Positions 36,772 to 49,371 are shown, counted from the stretch's first letter. The stretch is 64,000 nucleotides of DNA from Enoplolaimus lenunculus (GCA_030248215.1 JASANG010001107.1:496001-560000); one strand, 5' to 3'. Numbers and translations are program-made. Notes: generated by a model from the sequence alone, not told the origin.

Positions 36772-37254
36772 CTTGCATATAAAATACCTCACGACATCGT
36801 TGTATATATAGCAACACAGATACAGTCATGCATCCGATCGTTGAGCCATTGTTCATTCACTATATACGCATATAGCGAGAATACATCAAAAGTTTTTTGA
36901 AACACGATATAAAAGGAAACACAAACATGTATAATATGCATTTTTTGTGGACAAATACGAAATTGTGGCATTATTGTGGTAATCGAGGTCGACAGAATAT
37001 CGACCTGGGGGGGAATGCAAGCGGGTTCTATCGAAAAACATACCCAATGAAATGTTTGTCGAAAACAATGCATAATTTTTACTCTATATACGTACCTGCC
37101 TATATTAAAATTATTTCAGGAACCCAGGACACTGCAGCAGCTACGCTGCACTTCTTGCGTATGTTAATATTCAACTCAGCAACAAAACCAGCTTTGGCTA
37201 GGTAAAGCATATTGAAAAGCGTTAACCATAATCGCACTCTTCAGGGGTGGTGAT
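36772..37254. other. Stretch without a supported gene
   Basis: Overlapping open frames occur on both strands at 36789-37205 but none has paired splice sites or a recognisable domain. Confidence 0.4.
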
Positions 37255-37515
37255 ATGAAGATGCTAACGGGGGGGCGCATGCCTCATTTGTGTCTTGGGT
37301 TATCACATTAGCCAGCGTTTGCCCAAAGATGGTTGAATTTCAAAAATTTTTTGCATATTTGAGCTTCTCATAACTTGCACTGGTCATTCCACGCCCAAAT
37401 TTGCATTTTTGAAAAATTTATTTTTAAGGTTTCTAGGTCCCCGGAAAAATTTTTATTAAAAAGTTAGACAAATTATATACTTACTACTCGATGCAGCTTG
37501 TGAAGCTGAGTCCAA
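37255..37515 (-). mobile_element. Family C element, reverse copy
   Basis: Reverse order of the blocks in 14480-14760: GCATGCCTC near a G-run, TTGCATATTTGAGCTTCTCA, AGGTCCCCGG, AAATTATATAC and GAAGCTGAGTCC. It includes the sequence around 37475-37515 that pairs with 14485-14530. Confidence 0.6.
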
Positions 37516-37935
37516 CTGTGATGCGTAGTTATAATGCCTGAAACGCAAATGTTTCCAACACTTTTTACAACACCGACCGAAACTTACAAATTAGGCAAAA
37601 AATTTTCGTCGGCTCGGGCCAATGGGGCGCGCGCGCTCTATTGTTCCCCTTCTTATCACCGACCTTGCGCTATGCCGAGTGCAACCAAAACCCAAATTTT
37701 AAGAGTCGTACGTGACAAGCATACGTACTAAGCTAAAAGTGAAAAAAATTGAAGCATTTCAAGTGGATATGCCAAGCTAAAGAATAAATACATTCATTGA
37801 CTTATGTATTGAATTACTTGTACACTGTACGGCGGCCGCAGTGACGAATCCAGAAATTTCTGAGGAGAAACCGTGCGATTAGTGAAAAAAGCTCGCGAAT
37901 GAAGCGTGTAAGAAGCCACACGCAATTGTAGTATG

Positions 37936-38303
37936 GTAGTGACCCGAATAAGGGGGGACATAAGAGTAATGGTCCCCATGTTGAGTCGTATCAAAACGAG
38001 TCCATGTCCCTAATTAGAGTATATAAAAGAGAGCAAAGCAGAAGAATGCGATAGACCAGACGGCTAAAATATGTAACTGACAACGTTTATTAAATAAAGA
38101 AAATGATTTACGGATGGCAATGAACGAAAATGCTTCGAAGCAACTCAGTTCTGCTCAAAAGAAAGCGTATAAAGATGAAGGGTATTGGGCCAAACCGCCA
38201 TGAGAAGAATTTAAAATAACTAGCAATCTGTAACTGAATAACAAAGGAACCCCTCTAAACATGCAAAATAAATATCAGACCCCCTCTTATTCGGGTCGCT
38301 ACT
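37936..38303. mobile_element. Unclassified short DNA transposon, 368 bp
   Basis: Left end GTAGTGACCCGAATAAGGGG. Right end in reverse is GTAGCGACCCGAATAAGAGG, giving inverted repeats that agree at 18 of 20 bases. The interior is AT-rich without a long open frame. No clear target duplication was seen, so the superfamily is open. Confidence 0.65.
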
Positions 38304-39445
38304 GCACTAAATATTAACACAAAAATTTGGTTGTAATCGTGCCGCGGTTATGGAGTTCAAAGCCCAAACCATAGAAATTGGCTCCCTGAAAGTTTATGTT
38401 CTCTCAACGCGTCATCCTGCACGACAGTGAAAGTTGTCAAATATTTCATTTCAATGTCAAGACAGTAATAAACCGCAAACCACAGCTATCGAGGACGAGT
38501 TGAACAACGCTGTTGTTCGACAGAATTTACAATGCACTAAATATTGGAACATAAAAAAAAGTATTAACTCAGAGACACCGACAATGCCGCGAATCTGGTA
38601 AGACTTTTCAGAATTTATATTCACAGAAATGGCAAAATTCAAATCAATTACGATATTTTTATTTTTAAAAGAGTATTTAATGAAACATATCGAAAATGCT
38701 ATTCTACGTTGGGATATCAACAATAATCAAATCAGCAACATTCAGTGGTGGTCACACAACTTCGGACCTGAGGAGCGGCTTAAGTATTAAAATATACTAT
38801 ATTTTTACCTTTCGCGGAAGCGCTGAAATTGACCGCAAAGCAGATAAGATTTAGCGAAGTTGACCAGCGGCACATTTATAGCATACAGTTAAAAATTGGG
38901 TTCCATAACTTTTATCAGCCGCGCACCGTCAGAAATTTCTGAATCCGCCGCTGGACACACTCAAATAATTAGATAGTTTTATTTTTGCTATGTAGCTAAT
39001 CAAGCAAACACAGTATACTCACGCAGGAACTGTAAAATGTTGTTGAGCTTCGTTTTTAACACGTTTAAAATGTCAAAGACGTAAAGGTTAGTGAAAGAGC
39101 TGAATTGTTGGTTGAGGTGAGATTTTCAGGGGGCGTACCCATCTACACCTTGTACAACCGTACATCTGAAGCGTCCGAGAATGCGTCATACATTCTCAGA
39201 TAGGCAAAATACCAATTCAACATAATAAACATACCCGCTTTACTGTGAGGACGAATTGTAGAAAAAACAGCTTGACAAATAGTTAAATTATTCATAGCAA
39301 AACAGCGAGGTTGCAAACAACTACATATGTCTAAAAAAGACCTGTAAAGTTGTTACAGCTGAAAAATAACCAGTCACAACGCGGCGGTGGTGCGTAGGGT
39401 TAATGCACGAACAGAGCTGAAGTTAGGATAGCCGGACCCCCCGGC
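38304..39445. other. Stretch without a supported gene
   Basis: A family F end, CAGAAATTTCTGAATCCGCC, lies near 38930-38950. No exon is supported. Confidence 0.45.
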
Positions 39446-39605
39446 CGGGCCCGTAGGCAAGGGGGCCGGGGTGCTCGGCCCTTCCTGGAACAATTCTGCC
39501 TTCCCAAGAAAATTTTTAACATTGCTTATAACTCAACGAAAACCCTTGAATGCCCCTCCTAAAAAATTTTAGCCCCCCTAGCCAGGTGAGCTGTCTACGG
39601 ACCTG
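39446..39605 (+). mobile_element. hAT-type MITE, family A, copy 6
   Basis: Starts CGGGCCCGTAGGCAAGGG and ends GAGCTGTCTACGGACCTG. Flanking octamers CCCCCGGC and TCCCTGGC agree at 6 of 8 bases. Confidence 0.75.
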
Positions 39606-39609
39606 TCCC

Positions 39610-39760
39610 TGGCAGGTCCGACGATGACCGCAATAAAATGTTTCAGAGGTCATTAACTTCGTGGACAGCGAAAAAAGTCTAGTTTGCCAAGATGGGGCCC
39701 CCAAAGATCGGGCCGCCAAACGATGGTGTTGGGGTGCGTTTGTGCCGGCACTGAAGGCGT
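39610..39760. mobile_element. MITE family E, copy 2
   Basis: CAATAAAATGTTTCAGAGG, TTAACTTCGTGGACAGCG and TAGTTTGCCAAGATGGGG follow in the same order as in 24918-25090. It directly abuts a family A copy. Confidence 0.55.
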
Positions 39761-39779
39761 ATCTAAGGATCAAATCTCA

Positions 39780-41046
39780 CTAACGGCGTTTCGACAAGCT
39801 GAATTTTTATCATTATTTAATACTTAAATTGCATCTTGCTTCCCGCTCACTTTGCCATGACACATAAGTTTGGCATACTGTTCAAAATGTTTCGAATCCA
39901 GAATAACATTTGAAACAGAATTAACACAAGAAAAGCAAGGCGGCGTCAAAGCGTAAGAGTAGCGGCTTTAAAATAACGACCTGGCTGCCACTATTGAAAT
40001 TTGTTCGGAGCCTTCCATTGCACTAATATGAATACTTTTTCAATCTAATACCTAAAATATGTGTCGTTCACTCAATCATTTCAACGGCAAAATATGAAAC
40101 AATTTCCGCGCTATATGCGAAGTACGCATAGTTAGCTTTCAGCCATGGTTCACTCATTCTTTATATTTATTAATTTGCACCACCGCTGATGAAGTTGTCA
40201 TTTTCTTGACCGTATATTTGTCTTCAATGCTTAACTTGAAAGGGGTATGGCGGGAGACTCGGCTAACCTCAGATATCCCCTTCGAGAAATCATAGATCGG
40301 TCGCTCGCAGGCTTGTGGCAGTAACCTAATTGTAAAAAATCCTAAAGCCTACTCTAATGATTTCTGTGATGAAAAGCGGTGCACCCACAAATTCAATGGA
40401 ATAAGCAACGAGCCTAGCGAGTGACCAGGGGCTGGGCAGCATTAAACACTTTAAGAAAACTTCATTTATGTTGTGGATAAGTCATTCGGCCAATAGGGTG
40501 AAGACCCCGATTTATAACCAAAAGTTAGTAAAAGAAAAATACGTAAATATTTCTTAAAAGTACAAATATGTTTTTGAAACTGTAAGAACACAAAAACCCT
40601 ACTACCACCGTCGCAGCTGCTGCGTTATTATTTCGGCTTCCAGGGTGGGAACGATTGATGGGCGCCTCGTATTATGTGCAACAAATGATGCCTAAAAATG
40701 TTATGCAACATTCAATTATTGACGAAAGAAATAGGCCGTTCAAAAAACCCATCGCTATTAAACTTTCAAGCAACGCCCGGCAACCATCAGAATAGCATCG
40801 CCAATCGCTGCATCTCAGAATAAAATGCAATATATACGTATGCAGTGAAAAAATGCGAATTCAAAGCATACCTTTTACATTTTGCAAAAACATTACATAT
40901 CAAAAATATAAATGCTTCAACATTGCATTTTATACTATATACGTTTTTATACGCAAGCTGTATATATTAAGGACACCATCAAGAATGATGCCCTTTTTTA
41001 AAGCTTTAGCCAACCATTTTAACAGACGTCAAAGCAGTGGCGTATT
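39780..41046. other. Stretch without a supported gene
   Basis: No exon with splice support and no sharp element ends were seen. Confidence 0.4.
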
Positions 41047-41215
41047 GAGGACCGTAGTCAGCTCGCACTTGCTATGGGGGATAAAAATTCTTTCAGGTGG
41101 AATATACATATACAATGGTTTTCGTTGACTAATACAAACAAGGTTGAATCATTTCTAGGGGGCTAAATAATTCCAGGTGAGGCTGAGCTGCCCTGCCCCC
41201 TTGGCTACGGGTCCG
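41047..41215 (-). mobile_element. hAT-type MITE, family A, copy 7 (reverse)
   Basis: Starts GAGGACCGTAGTCAGCTC and ends CTTGGCTACGGGTCCG. Flanking octamers GGCGTATT (41039-41046) and GGCGTATG (41216-41223) match at 7 of 8 bases. Confidence 0.8.
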
Positions 41216-41544
41216 GGCGTATGCAAGAGAATTTAATGATGTATGTATTCAGATTCACTCACACCGGCCTTGTTGTCCAGAAAATTTTGCCAGGCAAATG
41301 GTTCATCAGAAGGTCGTAACGCGTTGTTAGAGAAATAGGTGAACTATATGACGAGGTAAGAACACGAACCTTAACAATTTTGCGCCTTTATCGCAATCGC
41401 TCAATTTTAAAATATTGCAAAAATTGCCAAAAATGCGCTTTAAAATATTAACATTTCGGAACACAAAAAGTATTATACAACCAAACAATCGTGGATCCTC
41501 CAACATATCAGTGCGTAATTAGTGATGCGCGGTATATCAGTTTG

Positions 41545-41722
41545 GGCCAATGTTACTTTAAGGGGCGTAACAGTAGATAAAGCGTATTCCTAGAGCCCAA
41601 GCCTAAGCCTAAGCGTTGCAAGAATGTGTCCCTAAGCCTAAGCAAAAAATGTAATCGAGAATCTAAACTTACTCTTTTATACACCCCCAGTAACCTGGAC
41701 GCCCCATAAAGTAACATTGGCG
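41545..41722 (+). mobile_element. TTAGGC-hexamer MITE, family B, complete copy
   Basis: A 178-bp element. Left terminus GGCCAATGTTACTTTAAGGG. Right terminus in reverse is CGCCAATGTTACTTTATGGG, so the inverted repeats agree at about 19 of 21 bases. Flanks TCAGTTTG and TCAATTTG (7 of 8) give an 8-bp target duplication. The interior holds two hexamer tracts, CCAAGCCTAAGCCTAAGCG and CCCTAAGCCTAAGC. It is the reference copy for the family in this window. Confidence 0.85.
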
Positions 41723-42360
41723 TCAATTTGAATGAAATAGTGTCGCATCAAACATGTTTCGTACAGTTATATAAAATTGACGGAATTCGGTTTTCAGAAA
41801 AAAACGAAACTAAAAATATTTTCTATGCATATTACTCAGCCACTGTTAGAAACTGAGTCTCATTTTACTATTTCAAGCACTAAGGAAAAGAATTTAGAGC
41901 TGTCAACACAGTTGTTTTGGTGAAACTTTGGCAGAGACTCATTACATTAGGAATATCAAATTTTGGCTCACTCATGCAAATTTGTTTACATAAATCTGTA
42001 GACTTAGACGAAACGCCGCAAAGTTGTAAGACGAAGACGGGCTAAGCTCGCTTTGAATGTCTCCGCGTGTCAAACAATCGGCGTATTCAACAGACTTCAA
42101 ATTAACCTTCTGGATCCAAAAGGTCAAAAAATATTTTCAGATAGGATGCTTATGCATCACAAACTAAAATCCTAGCTACACTTGTGCTATGTGGGTAGCA
42201 GGGTGCAATCGAAGGTTAAAAATACCGTAGCCGGACGGAGGTGGGGTATGGTTTTGCGTTTGTTTTTAAGAAATCTCGGCAATTCTTTCCCCAAAATTGC
42301 GCGAAAACTTAAAACGAAACACGCCAAACAGATAAATGTTGTAAAACTATACAAAATTTC

Positions 42361-42440
42361 ACTACCGAAATTGCCGGAACCTCCAGCAAAAATCCTACCG
42401 GAGCCGAATTTGGAGGTCCATTTTCCGCCGGAGCCGGAGG
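42361..42440. repeat. Repeat shared with 23264-23320
   Basis: GCCGGAACCTCCAGCAAAAA followed by TCCTACCGGAGCC. A close relative, GCCGGAACCTCTAGTAAAAA then TTTTACCGAAGCC, lies at 23273. The Pro- and Glu-rich end of the open frame at 42182-42457 comes from this repeat. Confidence 0.5.
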
Positions 42441-42999
42441 CAGACCTCGGGTTGTAGCCTGGTGGTATAAAAGGGCCAACACACGCACCTTCGTACTGAT
42501 TTGCGCCCTTGAACTGAAATATGCTCAGAATGTGCGCGAATGTGATTCATAGTTGCTTTAAAAGTAATTAAAATGGCAATGTTTTGTTTAATCATTGAAA
42601 AAATATAAAATGAAAAGTTGCACAACGAAAAAACTATGCCAGTAATGAAAGAAAACAAACTGTATCAAATTGCACAATTGCAAAAATTTGACTTCGAATT
42701 CTATTCTCTGCGTATATGGAGCACGAGTTCAACGTACTGCAACTTTCACTATTGGGTGGTTTTTTACGTGCAAAAATATTAATATGGTGCATATTGTGCA
42801 AGATGTTGCAGTTGCTCACTACTGCAAACTGCCTCGGAACAAGTGAAAGATTTTGCTACGTATGGTATTTAATCGTAATTGGCAAACATGGTACGTGTCA
42901 GGGGCATAGTTTGAATTTTATTTTTGAAACTAATAACTTCGTTTAAAAAATTTTTTTCGAGTTTACCTCTTGAACCCGAACAGGGCAGTCTAAAATCTG

Positions 43000-43174
43000 C
43001 AAGCCCGTAGCCAAGGGGTGGCCTGGTGGGCTCAGTACACAGTCTCCCACCTTGGAAATATTTTGCCCCACCTTCTACAAAATTTTCAACCTTGCTTATG
43101 AGTCATTGAAAGCCTTGCATGCCCCTCCTGAAAAACTTTTAACCCCCAAGCAAGGTGAGCTGGCTACGGACCTG
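43000..43174 (+). mobile_element. hAT-type MITE, family A, copy 8
   Basis: Starts CAAGCCCGTAGCCAAGGGG and ends GAGCTGGCTACGGACCTG. Flanking octamers AAAATCTG and AAAACCTG match at 7 of 8 bases. Confidence 0.85.
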
Positions 43175-43227
43175 AAAACCTGGTGAAGCGCAGTTCAAAT
43201 GGTATTATTTCGCAATCAGACGATTGA

Positions 43228-43470
43228 TTCACCAGTTATGGTCAAATAACTGACTTGGCACCATCCCAAATAGTTGGCAGCGCGTCAAGGCAAATTGTTT
43301 ATCTTTATGACAAAAAATTCTTCGGTTTATAGGTTGATCTTACCATCATAAAAGTTCAACATTAAAAAATTCAAGTTTCCTTGTAGAGGTCATGAGATGC
43401 TCAGCTCATATATGCGAAAAATATTTGAATTACCGTTTACTGCTAGTGGTCAAATAAAATTGGCAACGTA
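43228..43470 (+). mobile_element. Family C element, partial copy
   Basis: GGTCAAATAACTGACTTGGC, GGTCATGAGATGCTCAGC and ATATGCGAAAAATATTTG follow the order in 14375-14700. It starts about 55 bp after a family A copy. Confidence 0.5.
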
Positions 43471-43800
43471 CTTGAAACATCTGGTTTCGCCAAAGTAAAC
43501 GACCAAACCTAATTCACCAGATTAGTTACAGTTCATAGCAGGATTATTTTCTATAAAAAACACCGCACAATTATGCAGCCAATATGAGGCCGATCAAACC
43601 ATAAAACTTTTTTGTTTTGCGAAACTTAATCACAGAATCAATGTAACGTTAATACCATACATGAACCAATGTATCATTCACATATACACCGTGACATCCA
43701 CCATATTTTTGTACACTGCTGCCGAAAGCTAATATAATAGCTTTTGATACCATATACGCACAAGCTTACCTAAAGGCCTTGCCTAAAATGTGGTGAAAGA

Positions 43801-43965
43801 CAACCTGTAGCCGAGGATTCCCAGAGGGGCTTGGCCTCAGCCCCCTAGAAACTGTTTGCCTCACAGAAATAGCTTCAGCTTTGCTGGAAATATATCAAGG
43901 TCCCCGTATGCCCCCTCTGAAACTTTTCGTCCCCCCCTTAATCTGATAAGCTGGTTACAGGCATG
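43801..43965 (+). mobile_element. hAT-type MITE, family A, copy 9
   Basis: Starts CAACCTGTAGCCGAGG and ends AAGCTGGTTACAGGCATG. Diverged, and no convincing duplication remains. Confidence 0.6.
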
Positions 43966-44289
43966 ACTAGAAGCACAAAGATCAGCCAAATATAAATAGC
44001 AGCACGCAAATACATGTGGTGCTTTTTGGGAACGGGTTGTATACACAAACACTGTAGGCATCAAGTAATAGAGAATCTGAAATTACGGTAACATCAGCAA
44101 CGATGAAAATATTAAGCAAATCCATGCTGGTGTACGACTATTGGAGGTTCGGATTCGAGGGGGTTCGTTGGGTGCCCGTGCAGAACCTCTGTTTGTATTA
44201 TCAACAAAAAATTGTCAGATATAAATTTGAAAATGCTTCTTGCTAGCGTTAATATACAAGTCTGTGCATTCAAGTTACAACCCCTTAAA

Positions 44290-44430
44290 TTTTTGGATCG
44301 TTTTAGGTATCCACCAGTTGGCGTTTGCACAAAAGTGGTTGGATTTTGTAAATTTTTGCATATTTGAGCTTCTCACGACATGTCCTGGGTATACCACGCC
44401 CAAATTTTATTTTTTGAAAAATTTGCAGCG
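44290..44430 (-). mobile_element. Family C element, reverse fragment
   Basis: TTTGCATATTTGAGCTTCTC and CCACGCCCAAATTTT match 37330-37420 in the same orientation. Confidence 0.5.
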
Positions 44431-45505
44431 ACAATAAAAAGTACACGTATTATGCTGTACAAAAACATTCATGGATCAGGAAGAAGTCAATCTTCTTGCT
44501 GGTTGCGCTTGCCCGCAAAACCTTTTACATGGTATTGAACACTAGACAGTAATGAAAAAAACCTTAGATACACATCTGGTTTATAGGATCAATGGATAAG
44601 GTTGATAAAACGCGCAAAAAAGTCGGTGTTCTTAAAATACCAGCTTAAATTGAACTTGATGAGACTGGTTTAAAGGTAACCACAATTATTTGGTATTCAG
44701 CAGAACACTGTTTGGCTCTTGTACTGTTCACCTGAACGCTTAAATCTTTTAGGAAAATGTATAGACATGGTTGAAGAATAGGCTTACCTATGCCTAAGTC
44801 GTTTCATAATGCTTTTCTGGGGAAAATGTACAAGAGCACATGGTTTACTGATATGAGTTCCACTTCAGTAGCATTAAAACTGGTATCAGCAAGAGACTAC
44901 GGGCCCGCTGTATTAATAATAATAAACTATAGATCAACAACTATTTTATATTGTAAAATATTGTCGGTGGTATCGTCTGGTGTCGTGTGGTACGTTTGCG
45001 TCAGCGTGACAGGTATAAACTGGCTATGAAGCTGTCCTATCTCTATGCTATTCTACTATAAACAAATGCCTTGAGGCTGATTAATTCGCCCATAGAAACT
45101 AAGAACCAAATAGCAAGAATCACTCGTTTTCTGGTTTTGAGTAAATATAAATTTCCCCAACACCGCGCTACAGGTTCGTTGAACCGGTGGTATATATCAA
45201 CATTTATGGGCGAACTGAATTGACTACATCACATCTTGTCTAGGGTCGTATGCAAGGGGAGATAAGGGTGTATTCCTTTACTTGAAATTTCGTAACGAGA
45301 CGCAAACCATATTTACATGCTTTACAACCTGAGATATTTAGGTTAAAGGAAAGCGCTTAGCTAAGCTGAGGCCTTTGCTTGAACCTAAACCATAACCTTG
45401 TGTATAAGAACCAAATTCTCATTTCCTGATTGCTTGTTCCTTACAATTTGTTTCAAACCTTTTGTTTTAAATTTTAATATTAATCCCAAACAAATTGCCT
45501 CACCT

Positions 45506-45673
45506 CAAGCCCGTAACCAGTTGACCTTGCTACGGGGGAGAGAGCTGAATATTTTTCACGACACGCTTAAAAAAGTTTTCGATGACACACAAGCAAGGTA
45601 GATAATTTTCTAGGGGCGTAAAATTTTTAAAGGGACGCTGATCAAACCCGACCGTCCTCTGGCTGCGGGACCG
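45506..45673 (-). mobile_element. hAT-type MITE, family A, copy 10 (reverse)
   Basis: Starts CAAGCCCGTAACCAGTTG then ACCTTGCTACGG, and ends CTCTGGCTGCGGGACCG. Flanking octamers CCTCACCT and TCTCATCT match at 6 of 8 bases. Confidence 0.7.
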
Positions 45674-46040
45674 TCTCATCTGGCTCTAAATATTTGATTA
45701 TGACACAAAACGTATACGCCTTAATTAAAATAAGTCGGAAAACGACCGCTACATAACATCGTTTCAGTCAACTGGGACAAACCCTTAAGCGACAATACAG
45801 AAACATAAATATCTTTGAAAAATGTAATCTAAAAATAAACTTTGAATATTTTTAAATTAGTCAAACTAAAATATAAATATATGATGGGTTGCAGCTGGAA
45901 AGCGTATATACTCTAACGGAAACTTCGTTTTACACAATACAATTTTCAAGTTTATTCCGACGTTAAAACTTAGCGTTTGTTTGCGAATAAATAGAAAATT
46001 TTTTCAAGTTTATTAAAAACTTGAAAGAACGATATTTGAA

Positions 46041-47164
46041 CTAGAATGAAAAGTGCCCCGATGTGGTCATAGAAAACGATATGTTTCGGGTGTTGTAAGA
46101 TTTTTAGTTGAATACCGCGTGTATTACAATTTCCATGCATGCGTATAAAGTTTTAAAACTAGATTAATTTGATGCCAATCAGCGTCCTCCCGAAACATAA
46201 CACAACAATACCATAGAATTAATAAAAGTTAAATCATTCAGTTTGATTGACTGCGTAACGGAAACATATCCGCAACTTTCTATGACAGCGGCCAAATAGA
46301 CATGTTTTCGGGTCTAGCCATTTTTCAGCTGCGCTCACCACCACGTACGGTTAAATTTTGATCCACTGTTTCGAAACATTAAAATAAGAAATAAATACTA
46401 ATTTTGTGTTTTAAAAATAATATATAAACAGAAATTAACCGTAAAATGCTGATGACCCAATAATAAAAACGTGTTTGTTCGTCATTGGGTCAATGTAAAC
46501 AACAGGAACGGATCAGTATTATAAGCATATTCCTAATCCTAAGCCTAAGCGTTAGAATGAGCCTATACCTAAGCCTAAGCCTAAACGTAAGAATGAGCAT
46601 AATCTTAAGCCTAAGCTAAACAAAAAATTAGTCAAAACTTCAAGCTTATTTTATTCTAGTCCCACAGAAAAACATTCCGCCCATGATCTTTACATGGGCG
46701 GTCAATTGGAATACAACGCAGATTTCGTCAGCAAAGTTTCAAATGTTTCGTTACGTAATCACTCAAATATTTTAATGTTTTAAAAGTTTGCTGAAATCTG
46801 GGTACCGTTTAGTCATGTATGGAGAGGGCACTGTGCGGTACAAAATTTATACAGCTCCAAAACTTGATGGGTTATCGCTTTCTATAGCCTCGTGGGGACA
46901 CTTTCTATTGTGACGTTTCTCCGATAAAGTTGCGGACATGTTTTCGTTACGCAGTCAATCAAACTGAATGATTTAACTTTTATTAATTCTATAGTATTGT
47001 TGTGTTATGTTTCGGGAGGACGCTGATTGGCATCAAATTAATCTAGTTTTAAAACTTTATACGCATGCATGGAAATTGTAATACACGCGGTATTCAACTA
47101 AAAATCTTACAACACCCGAAACATATCGTTTTCTATGACCACATCGGGGCACTTTTCATTCTAG
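46041..47164. mobile_element. Foldback DNA transposon 2 with 239-bp arms and nested insert
   Basis: The left arm 46041-46279 matches the reverse complement of 46926-47164 with about 3-4 differences in 239 bp. Both ends read CTAGAATGAAAAGTGCCC inward. The first foldback also starts CTAGAA, though the rest of the arms differ. The interior has no long open frame. A hexamer element lies inside at about 46500-46720, with CCTAAGCCTAAGCG tracts and a CCGCCCAT...ATGGGCGG short hairpin at its right side. The nesting implies the hexamer element moved in later. Confidence 0.9.
46500..46720 (+). mobile_element. TTAGGC-hexamer element nested in foldback 2
   Basis: Three hexamer runs, at about 46530-46550, 46565-46590 and 46605-46620, followed by CCCACAGAAAAACATTCCG, a block shared (reversed) with 19845-19870. 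Ends are approximate. Confidence 0.6.
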
Positions 47165-47728
47165 TGCTAATATATTCTAATTCATATAAATTGTTTGAAT
47201 TCAAATAGAAAATCAATACAATTGATAAGTACTTGCTCTAGTGAAAACTGATTTTAGGCTGCATAGTAGTGTAGAACCAAATGCAATTCCATCCCCAGTA
47301 AAAACTGCGAATCCGCAACTATAAGGTTTGCTTTGTAACTTATTCTTGTTTTCTCTTCGAAAACGAAAAACTAAGGCGGCCGGGCGTGGGCCTTAAAAAT
47401 CTGGGCCGGTTCATACTATAATGAGAGCTCGCTGTGTGCGAGCGTCACGTTTTTGAAAGATACTGCTTGCTTTGGGAACCTTATTAAATTAATGGTGTTA
47501 ATTTTGCACGTCAAAATTTCTTCAAATATTCTAAACCGAGTTTTGGACATTTCAGTGCCCAACTTGGTGCTACCAATAATACATCGAGCAGTTAATCAAA
47601 ACTGATATCTGTACTTTACGCGTAAACTTAGAGCTTAATAGTAAATCTAGGTTTAGAAAAAAACCCACGCGAAGGTAAAATCTAGGCACCTACTACGAAT
47701 TAAATAAAAAGTGTCTCTCATACCACTG

Positions 47729-47896
47729 GCGGATGCAGTGGGTGCCACTCCGGCCTGAACCACCACAACTTGAATCAAGAGAAAGGTTTTGCATTAAGAT
47801 TCAGCATTAAATTAGCGTTCTACTTCGCTCTCGTCTTTTTTGCAGTATTATACGTTGAGCGACCGATCGTTTTGAAATTCCTGCATCCACCACGGC
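47729..47896. mobile_element. GGCGGATGCAG-ended MITE
   Basis: Left end CACTGGCGGATGCAGTGG. Right end CTGCATCCACCACGG, an inverted match to it. Flanks TCTCATAC and CGTCACAC agree at about 5 of 8 bases. The hydrophobic open frame starting at 47770 lies almost wholly inside this element and is not called a gene. Confidence 0.55.
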
Positions 47897-49371
47897 GTCA
47901 CACAGATCTCGACGAGCCGAGTTCAACGGTACTATTTTCATATTTGCATGGCTAACGATTCAAGAGATGACCGAAAAAATTATTAAAACACGCACAGGTT
48001 TATAAAGAGTCTCTATCATTCACATATTCGCAAAATATAAGCTTTACTAATGTTATTCGTTGCACAAATTTGGAGGTTTGTATGTTTTATATAATAAAAT
48101 GTTAAACTTTAAGGGACCACCACTTTGAATGAAAAGTTTTGCAGCCATAAGGTTCTAGCTCGTAAATAAACAGATTTCGACAACTTGAGGTTACGTTTAC
48201 GTTTTCAAAAACGCGCCTTGGCAAAAAAATACACATAAAAAACTAGCTATGTTACTAATTTGTAATCATATATAAGCTAATGTTTTTCGTAAATTGTCCA
48301 CTTAACATGTTTCGCATATATACGTACTAAACAATAGTATTTTCGTTAAATAAATAGCTTAACGTATATGGTTGAGATAACTTATGTAGCACATAAAAAA
48401 TTGGATTGTTACAATCTACGATTCTGTAGAACACCTTGCGACAAGATTTGAATCCAAATACGAAGGCGAAACTTTGCGCTTCCGATTCTTATGAAAACGT
48501 TTACGTTTAATACTTCGACAATTTTTTCTTTAAATATAGCGCATGAACACCGGTTGCCATGATCTTGAATGACATACGTTTGTATATAAATACCACCAAA
48601 ACAGAATAGTAGAAATAATAGACTTTTGATAGAAACATGAGAGACGTTAACACTTTTGGAAGAAACATATAATAGTGACACTACCGTGTCCCTATGATAA
48701 TACTTTAACTTTTGAGAAGAGAACGTGGTTGGAAAAAATATGATGACAGAGTATTTTTAGTGGTAGAGCTGTGAAGATTTACGCAAAAACTTTGGATCAG
48801 CTGTCAAAATAAAATAATGTTGCTGATTTGGCAAATCATCACGCGGAATGGCCTGTGTTGTGTATGGGTAAAAAATCGAACATGGTGACAGGGGCGCAAC
48901 CGCAGCGGGCACCCGTTCTACGAACATCGTCTTCGTCTTCCATACCCGGATAAAATTTACCGACAGAGCATTAAAAGGATTTTAGGTATAGTAAAATTTT
49001 GGGTTCTTTTTACATCTCCCAAAACAACAGAAATCGCAGAGTTTTCAGTTCGTTTTCTGTTGTTAATATAATATAAAGAACGATCTACAACAGAATGTCT
49101 GAGTATGTAGTGTAATAAAGACAATTTTTACTTTCCATTTAAGGCATCGTATGATGCAGGATGGCGGAGCCGCCTTAAAACACTCCACAGCAAAGCGGTT
49201 CTTATACTATAACTTCGTTCAAAATATTAGTGTTCCAATAACCAGATCCATGATAACCCAATTATTAAAAATTTTTCGATGTGAGCGGAATGTTTTTGTA
49301 TTGTGTGGAAATAAAAAATGCCACATTTTGTTGGGCTTTTGTACACGTTTCCCACACATTTAAGATAAAGG
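47897..49371. other. Stretch without a supported gene
   Basis: No exon is supported. The 70-codon open stretch at 49151-49363 has no recognisable domain. Confidence 0.4.

Noticed and set aside
37534-37731. 65-residue plus-strand protein
   Set aside because: Partly similar to sequence near 24610-24690 and adjacent to a family C copy, so probably repeat-derived.
42182-42457. 91-residue plus-strand protein
   Set aside because: Its C-terminal part is a dispersed repeat, and no splice partners or domains are visible.
47770-47955. Type II membrane protein start (61 residues)
   Set aside because: It lies almost wholly inside a short element with inverted GGCGGATGCAG ends.
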